A stretch of DNA of 64,000 bases from Achromobacter deleyi. GTDB lineage: Bacteria; Pseudomonadota; Gammaproteobacteria; Burkholderiales; Burkholderiaceae_B. Below are positions 58,866-64,000 of the stretch, one piece after another (positions within the stretch are counted from its first letter, which is position 1; each line of letters begins with the position of its first letter). The translations under genes and the position numbers were made by a program. Under the pieces are notes generated by a model. That model had not been told where the DNA came from and did not search any database. It worked only from the letters and a program-made list of their open reading frames with translations. The DNA lies in contig NZ_CADIJO010000001.1 in the NCBI RefSeq assembly GCF_902859705.1, forward strand, positions 248,001 through 312,000, written 5' to 3'.

Positions 58866-59375
58866 CTAGCCGGCGGTCAGCAGCAGGCCGGCCAGCAGGC
58901 CGCCGGCTTCCTCGCAGCGCGCCAGGTCGGCGGGCGCCACGGTCTTGGGGGCCGCGATCTGCTGCGGCGTCTGCGCGCCCAGGTTGACGATCAGCGGCTG
59001 GGCCACGGCCCGCAGGCGCCAGCCGGTGCAGATGCGCTCGACCTGGCGGGCGGCGCCCGAGCCGTCGCTGCCGGCGCTGATCAGGCAGGCGTACGGCCGG
59101 CCCGCGATGCGATCGAGCACGCCGTAGTAGCTGCGGTCGAAGAATTCCTTCATCTCGCCGCTCAGGCTCGCCAGGTTTTCGGGGGCGCAGAATAGGAATC
59201 CGTCGCTGGCCAGTACCTCGTCCACCCCGGCGTCCCGCGCGGGGCGCAGGATCACGGCCAGCTCGTCCGGCTGCTGAAGCAGCGTGGCGGCTGCGGCGGC
59301 GCCACGGGCAGCGGCCTCGGCCATCTGCCGGGCCGCGCCGGTGCGCGAATGCCAGACGATCAGCAGCTGCTTCAC
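58866..59375 (-). CDS. Flavodoxin/NADPH-dependent FMN reductase-fold protein
   Basis: 169-residue protein with a flavodoxin-like fold. The phosphate loop HSRTGAARQMA is at residues 8-18, and FCAPENLASLSGEMKEFFDRSYYG is the typical FMN-side segment of NAD(P)H quinone reductase relatives. The GTG start overlaps the mtfA stop (GTGA) and has GAGG eight bases upstream. An earlier in-frame ATG would lie inside mtfA. The substrate is not evident. Confidence 0.87.
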   Translation of the reverse strand: MKQLLIVWHSRTGAARQMAEAAARGAAAAATLLQQPDELAVILRPARDAGVDEVLASDGFLFCAPENLASLSGEMKEFFDRSYYGVLDRIAGRPYACLISAGSDGSGAARQVERICTGWRLRAVAQPLIVNLGAQTPQQIAAPKTVAPADLARCEEAGGLLAGLLLTAG

Positions 59376-60205
59376 GGGTAGCGCCTCAGGGTGTCCTGGC
59401 GGTAATAGGCCTGCAACAGGCCGAACCACTCGGGCAGGGCTTCGGACATGGGGTAGGGGTCGACGAAGAAGTGCTCGGAGCTGACCGCAAAGAACTCGGC
59501 TTCGTCGGTCGCCGCATACGGGTCCAGCGGCAGTTGGCCGTACCAGGCGTCGGCCGCCTCGCTTTCGGGGTCCACGTCGTGCGGAATGGCCGCTTCCACG
59601 GCGTCTACAGCGGCAATGAAGCGGTCCAGGCTGTCGTCCAGGATGCGGCGCCAGTCGCGCGGCTTGAGGTCACCGTGCGCCGCCAGCGACGGCATGCCGT
59701 CGGCAAAGCCCGATTGCAGGTCCAGCTTGTGCGCGAATTCGTGGATCACCACATTGAAGCCGCCTTCGGACAGCAGTGCATCTTCCCAGGACAGCACCAG
59801 CGGACCGCCTTCCCAGGCTTCGCCGGCCGCGTCCTCGACGTATTCGTGCATCACGCCGTCTTCGTCCAGGCGCTTGCGCGGGATGCGGAACCCGGCGGGG
59901 TAGACGATGATCTCGTCCCAGCCCTCGTACAGCTTGGGCGTCAGGTTCAGGATCGGCAGGCTGGCCTGGGCGGCAATCGACAGGCGCATGAAGTCGGTCA
60001 CTTCCAGCCCCTGCGCCCCGTTGATGGTCTTGCTGGCCAGCAGCCAGGCCGACCGCGCCAGCAACTGGGCGGTCTCGTCAGCGTCCAGCGCCGCCAGGAA
60101 CGGGTGGGTCTGCAGCACCTGCCGCCAGAGGTCGGGATCGATCCGGGCCTGCATTTCCGCCACCTCCGACGGGTTTGCTCCTCGGCCCTTGAGCCAGCGC
60201 AACAT
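59372..60205 (-). CDS. mtfA: Zinc peptidase MtfA (M90 family)
   Basis: 277-residue cytosolic metallopeptidase. The zinc motif H155-E156-F-A-H159 lies in NVVIHEFAHKLDLQSG. The third ligand is likely the glutamate in EAEFFAVSSEHFF. In E. coli MtfA binds the glucose repressor Mlc and is itself activated by it. AAGGA lies ten bases upstream of the ATG, and a TATATA hexamer (60227-60222, minus) could be its -10. It is divergent from relA. Confidence 0.95.
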   Translation of the reverse strand: MLRWLKGRGANPSEVAEMQARIDPDLWRQVLQTHPFLAALDADETAQLLARSAWLLASKTINGAQGLEVTDFMRLSIAAQASLPILNLTPKLYEGWDEIIVYPAGFRIPRKRLDEDGVMHEYVEDAAGEAWEGGPLVLSWEDALLSEGGFNVVIHEFAHKLDLQSGFADGMPSLAAHGDLKPRDWRRILDDSLDRFIAAVDAVEAAIPHDVDPESEAADAWYGQLPLDPYAATDEAEFFAVSSEHFFVDPYPMSEALPEWFGLLQAYYRQDTLRRYP

Positions 60206-60312
60206 AAGCTTGGGTTCCTTCTATATATGTCCGGGCGTTGCCGGGGTTTCGGTAGTTGTTTCCTAGTGTAGAGTGTCGGAATCTTCCATTCCCACCCCGC
60301 AATACGTCCGCG

Positions 60313-62634
60313 ATGTCCGCCCCGCCTGTACTCGATGCGCCTTTGCCTTTCGACGCTTCCTGGCGACAGGAGGCGGGTTCGGGCCTCGACGCCGACGGCC
60401 TTGCGCTTATCGACCAGGCAGTGGCCTGGTCGGTTCCCCGCTTCGAGGGCCAGCAGGCCCTGACGGGCGAGCCGCTGGCTTCGCACGGCGCCGGCGTCGT
60501 GCGGATCCTGGCGGGCCTGCATACCGATTCGGCCACCCGCGCCGCCGCCTTGCTGGCCGCCTTGCCCACGGACCTGACCGTGCCGGCGCCCGCCTTGCGC
60601 AACGATCCGGTCGCGGCCGCCTTCGGTGCCGAAGTGGCCCGGCTGGTGCAGGGCACGCGAGCCCTGTTGCGCCTGGGCGTGGTGGCGCGGCAGGCCAGCG
60701 ACGCCGAAGCCGAAAGCGGCAGCCAGAAGGAAATGCAGCGCAAGATGCTGCTGGCCATGGCGGCCGACCTGCGCATCGTGCTGATGCGCCTGGCCTCCCG
60801 GCTGCAGACCTTGCGCTGGCACGCTGAAAGCAAGACGCCGTGCTCGATCGCGTTCGCCCGCGAAACCCTGGACCTGTACGCGCCCCTGGCCAACCGGCTG
60901 GGCATCTGGCAGATCAAATGGGAAATGGAAGACCTGGCCTTCCGCTTTCTCGAACCAGACAAGTACAAGCAGATCGCACGCCTGCTCGAAGAAAAACGGG
61001 TCGAGCGCGAGGCCTTCATTGCCGGCGCCATCGAACGGGTGCAGGCGGCGCTGGCCAGGCATGGCATCGAGGCCGAGGTCAGTGGCCGGCCCAAGCACAT
61101 CTACAGCATCTGGAACAAGATGCGGGTCAAGCGGCTGGACTTCGCGCAGATGTACGACCTGCGCGCCCTGCGCATCATCGTGGAAGACGTGCGCGCCTGC
61201 TACACGGCGCTGGGCATGGTGCACGAGATGTGGACGCCCTTGTCCAACGAATTCGATGACTACATCTCGCGGCCCAAGCCCAACGGCTACCGGTCGCTGC
61301 ATACCGTGGTGGCCGACGACGACGGCCGCCCGTTCGAGGTGCAGATCCGCACGCGCGAGATGCACCAGTTCGCCGAATACGGCATGGCCGCGCACTGGCG
61401 CTACAAAGAGGCCGGCGCCAAGGGCGGCCAGGTGGCCGCGTCCAGCGAATACGACCGGCAACTGGCCTGGATGCGTCAGTTGCTGGCCTGGAACAGCGAT
61501 GTCGAATCCGGCGACGCGCCGGCCGCTGACGGCGCCGACGCGGCCAAGGCGGATGCCGCCAAACCGGAAGCCGGCAAGCCGGCGTCTGGCCGGGGTGCAG
61601 GCGGCAAGAGCCGCCACGCGGCCGCCGAGCCCGCGCCTTCGGACGAACGCATCTACGTGCTGACGCCGCAGGCCCGCGTGATCGAACTGCCGGCCGGCGC
61701 CACGCCGGTCGACTTCGCCTATCACCTGCACACCGACCTGGGCCATCGCTGCCGCGGCGCCCGCGTCGACGGCCAGATGGTGCCGCTGCAGACGCGCCTG
61801 GCCACCGGCCAGACGGTCGAGATCATCTCCGCCAAGTCCGGCGGCCCATCGCGTGACTGGCTCAATCCGCAACTGGGTTTCCTGGCCAGTCCGCGGGCCC
61901 GCGCCAAGGTGCGCATGTGGTTCAACGCCATCGAACTGCAGCAACGCATCACCCAGGGCCAGGCGCTGGTCGAAAAGGAACTGCAGCGGCTGGGCAAGAC
62001 GGCCGTCAACCTGGAACAACTCGCGCAGAACCTGGGTTTCGCCCGGGCGGACGACCTGTACGTCGCCGCCGCCAAGGAAGAATTCAGCCTGCGCCAGATC
62101 GACGCCGTGTTCCAGGCGCCGGCGCCGGCCGTCGAGCCGCAGCCGGCCGCCCTGCGCCACGCCAGCGCGGGCAGCGCCGAGAAAAGCGGCAAGAGCGGCG
62201 TGCTGGTGGTGGGCGTGGGCTCGCTGCTCACGCAGCTGGCGCGCTGCTGCCGCCCTGCGCCGCCCGATGCCATTGCCGGCTTCGTCACCCGCGGCCGCGG
62301 CGTGTCGATCCACCGCAGCGATTGCCACAGCTACCTGGCGCTGGCCGCGCGCGAACCCGAACGGGTCATCGAAGTGGCCTGGGGCGAGACCCCGGCGGAT
62401 ACCTACTATCCTGTCGACATCAGCGTGCGCGCGCACGACCGCTCGGGCCTCTTGCGGGACCTGTCCGAAGTCTTTGCGCGCTTGCGCCTGAACGTGGTGG
62501 GCGTGAACACGCAAAGCCGGCAGTCGCTGGCCCACATGGTGTTCACGGTGGAAGTGCGCGGCGGCGAATCGCTGGCCCGTGCGCTCGATGCGCTGGCCGA
62601 GGTGCCGGGCGTGTCGTCGGCGGTGCGCCGCTAG
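60313..62634 (+). CDS. relA: GTP pyrophosphokinase RelA
   Basis: 773-residue stringent-response synthetase that makes (p)ppGpp on stalled ribosomes. The N-terminal hydrolase domain is degenerate: the HD and ED metal residues are missing around LASHGAGVVRILAGLHTD. The synthetase domain has GRPKHIYSIWNKM, MYDLRALRIIVEDVRACY and PKPNGYRSLHTVV with VQIRTREMHQFAEYG. A TGS domain (IYVLTPQARVIELPAGATPVDFAYHLH), a Cys-rich zinc finger region (ARCCRPAPPDAIAGFV) and a C-terminal ACT domain follow. Start 60313 (MSAPPVLDAPL) gives normal length. An Ala/Lys insert lies around residues 405-440. Confidence 0.95.
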   Translation: MSAPPVLDAPLPFDASWRQEAGSGLDADGLALIDQAVAWSVPRFEGQQALTGEPLASHGAGVVRILAGLHTDSATRAAALLAALPTDLTVPAPALRNDPVAAAFGAEVARLVQGTRALLRLGVVARQASDAEAESGSQKEMQRKMLLAMAADLRIVLMRLASRLQTLRWHAESKTPCSIAFARETLDLYAPLANRLGIWQIKWEMEDLAFRFLEPDKYKQIARLLEEKRVEREAFIAGAIERVQAALARHGIEAEVSGRPKHIYSIWNKMRVKRLDFAQMYDLRALRIIVEDVRACYTALGMVHEMWTPLSNEFDDYISRPKPNGYRSLHTVVADDDGRPFEVQIRTREMHQFAEYGMAAHWRYKEAGAKGGQVAASSEYDRQLAWMRQLLAWNSDVESGDAPAADGADAAKADAAKPEAGKPASGRGAGGKSRHAAAEPAPSDERIYVLTPQARVIELPAGATPVDFAYHLHTDLGHRCRGARVDGQMVPLQTRLATGQTVEIISAKSGGPSRDWLNPQLGFLASPRARAKVRMWFNAIELQQRITQGQALVEKELQRLGKTAVNLEQLAQNLGFARADDLYVAAAKEEFSLRQIDAVFQAPAPAVEPQPAALRHASAGSAEKSGKSGVLVVGVGSLLTQLARCCRPAPPDAIAGFVTRGRGVSIHRSDCHSYLALAAREPERVIEVAWGETPADTYYPVDISVRAHDRSGLLRDLSEVFARLRLNVVGVNTQSRQSLAHMVFTVEVRGGESLARALDALAEVPGVSSAVRR

Positions 62635-62643
62635 CGGGGCGGA

Positions 62644-62671
62644 ACCGGCCAGGCCGGTCGCCCTGGCCGGT
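62644..62671. other. Hairpin between convergent relA and the transporter gene
   Basis: Perfect 10-bp stem ACCGGCCAGG/CCTGGCCGGT (62644-62653 with 62662-62671), eight-base loop, no T-tract. It is probably the shared 3' end structure. Confidence 0.5.
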
Positions 62672-62716
62672 CGCAGCGCCCCGCAACCCGCAGGTTGCGA
62701 AGCGCCCGCCGCCGTA

Positions 62717-64000
62717 TCAGTGGTCCAGCCGTTCGTGCGCGCGGTCGCGCATGTAGAACGACGCCACCAGGCCCAGCGCCACACCGAACATCACGTAGTA
62801 GGCGGGGGCCATCGGCGAGCCGGTGGTCTTGATCAGCCAGGTCACGATGAACTGCGCGAAGCCGCCGAAGATCATCACGGCCACGTTATAGGCCAGCGAC
62901 AGGCCCACCGAACGCACCCGCGCCGGAAACAGCTCGGCCATCACCGTGCTGAACACGCCGAAGAAGGCCGACACGAAGAAGCACACCACGATCTGCACCG
63001 TCAGCAGGCGGGCGATCGACGGGGCATCCGACAGCCAGTAGTACAGCGGATACAGCACTACCAGGTAGCCGATCAGCGAACCGATCACGATCGGTCGGCG
63101 GCCGACGCGGTCGGACCAGGCGCCCATGAACGGTGTCAGCAGCACCATCAACGCGGCGCCGGCCATCTGCACCAGGAAGGTCTGGTTCAGCGGCAGCTTC
63201 AGGATCTGGGTCGAATAGGTCACCAGGTACGTGAAGGTGATGTAGATCGACACCGTTGCCGTCACCACCAGCCCCACGCCGATCAGCGTTTCGCGGGTGT
63301 GCGTGCGCACCATGTCCACCAGGCTCAGGCGCTGCACCTCGCCGCGTGCGGCGGCCTGGCGCTCTTCTTCCTTCATCTGCTTGAAGGCGTCGGTTTCGTC
63401 GATGTTGCGGCGGATATAGATGGCGATCGGCACAATCACCAGGCCGAAGGCGAACGGCAGGCGCCAGGCCCACGCGGCGATCTGTTCCTGGGTGAAGAAC
63501 TCGGTGATCAGCGTGCCGCAGGCCGCGCCGATCAGCAGCGCCAGCATCTGGCCGGCCATCTGCCACGACCCATAGAAGCCGCGCTTGCCGTTGGGCGCCA
63601 TCTCGATCAGCAGGGCGGTCGAGGTGCCGAATTCACCGCCGGCCGAAAAGCCCTGCAGCAGCCGCGCGATCAGGATGAAGATCGGTGCCAGGATGCCCGC
63701 GGCGTGGTAGGTCGGTGCCACGGTGATCAGCGCAATGGACACCGCCATCAGCGAGGTCACCAGCACCATGGCCGCCTTGCGGCCCTTCTTGTCGCCGTAC
63801 ATGCCCAGGATGATGCCGCCGACCGGGCGCATGAAGAAGCCGACGCCGAAGATCGCCGTGGTCATCAGGATCGCGTTCAGCTCGCTGCCGGGCACGCTGG
63901 GATCCGTCGGGAAGAACAGCTTCGAGATGATCGGCGTCATGAACGCGAACACCAGGAAGTCATACCATTCGAGGGCGTTGCCGATGACTGCCGCCACGAT
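62717..64000 (-). CDS. MHS-family MFS transporter, 5' end outside window
   Basis: At least 427 residues of a metabolite:H+ symporter (ProP, KgtP, ShiA group); the frame is open at the window end and the true start lies beyond it. GNALEWYDFLVFAFMTP, GGIILGMYGDKKGRKAAM, LLQGFSAGGEFGTSTALLIEMAP and GAWSDRVGRRPIVIGS are MHS signatures. About eleven helices are visible. The substrate (proline/betaine, citrate, ketoglutarate or shikimate type) cannot be read from the sequence. Confidence 0.92.
   Translation of the reverse strand: MVAAVIGNALEWYDFLVFAFMTPIISKLFFPTDPSVPGSELNAILMTTAIFGVGFFMRPVGGIILGMYGDKKGRKAAMVLVTSLMAVSIALITVAPTYHAAGILAPIFILIARLLQGFSAGGEFGTSTALLIEMAPNGKRGFYGSWQMAGQMLALLIGAACGTLITEFFTQEQIAAWAWRLPFAFGLVIVPIAIYIRRNIDETDAFKQMKEEERQAAARGEVQRLSLVDMVRTHTRETLIGVGLVVTATVSIYITFTYLVTYSTQILKLPLNQTFLVQMAGAALMVLLTPFMGAWSDRVGRRPIVIGSLIGYLVVLYPLYYWLSDAPSIARLLTVQIVVCFFVSAFFGVFSTVMAELFPARVRSVGLSLAYNVAVMIFGGFAQFIVTWLIKTTGSPMAPAYYVMFGVALGLVASFYMRDRAHERLDH

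Noticed and set aside
60400-60600. RelA as a bifunctional synthetase/hydrolase
   Set aside because: The HD and ED residues of the hydrolase site are absent, so it fits RelA rather than SpoT.

Overview
The window is about 65% GC, densely coded and without rRNA, tRNA, CRISPR arrays, insertion sequences or prophage genes. Gene content and order (nuo operon followed by a TonB siderophore receptor; risS-risA; a parvulin resembling Par27; smc-zipA-ligA; actinobacterial-type AhpC with AhpD) point to an Alcaligenaceae betaproteobacterium of the Bordetella/Achromobacter group. This is core chromosome, not a mobile island. The genus cannot be fixed from sequence reading alone.

Layout. 1-8.9 kb: 3' end of nuoG, then nuoHIJKLMN and a small DUF2818 membrane protein, closed by a clear terminator. 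9.2-11.4 kb: TonB-dependent siderophore receptor behind a Fur-like site. 11.5-17.1 kb: serB and mfd on the minus strand, ispD-ispF on the plus strand; mfd and ispD start only 29 bp apart. 17.3-19.5 kb: an unusual exported protein, a DUF4344-type HExxH peptidase fused to a rhodanese domain without its cysteine. 19.6-20.7 kb: ahpC-ahpD peroxide defence. 20.8-22.9 kb: RisA/RisS two-component system. 23-25.3 kb: a TsaB-RimI fusion and a family 4 uracil-DNA glycosylase. 25.4-33.8 kb: lplT, smc, zipA, ligA.

33.9-38 kb: minus-strand operon msrB-yciB-bolA-par27, divergent from the biotin ECF transporter operon bioMNY with a perfect 8-bp-arm palindrome between them. 38.2-43.1 kb: a branched-chain amino acid type ABC operon in which LivM and LivG are one polypeptide. 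43.2-47.8 kb, minus strand: ASCH protein, Tat-exported phospholipase C, class IV aminotransferase, orphan ProX-like binding protein. 47.9-52.6 kb: a second liv operon (livG-livF-livK-livH-livM), whose LivF carries Arg for the Walker A Lys. 53-57 kb, minus strand: nth with an RnfB-like ferredoxin, phaZ, fpr and fdxA. 57.1-64 kb: pncB, ridA, a flavodoxin-fold protein, mtfA, relA and the 3' part of an MHS-family transporter.

No defence island or clearly new multi-gene system was seen. The best leads are the peptidase-rhodanese fusion, the LivF Walker A variant, the phospholipase/ASCH gene overlap, the near-leaderless divergent mfd/ispD region and several strong palindromes at promoters. Start codons were chosen by family alignment from memory, Shine-Dalgarno spacing and overlap with the upstream gene. 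No database search was run.
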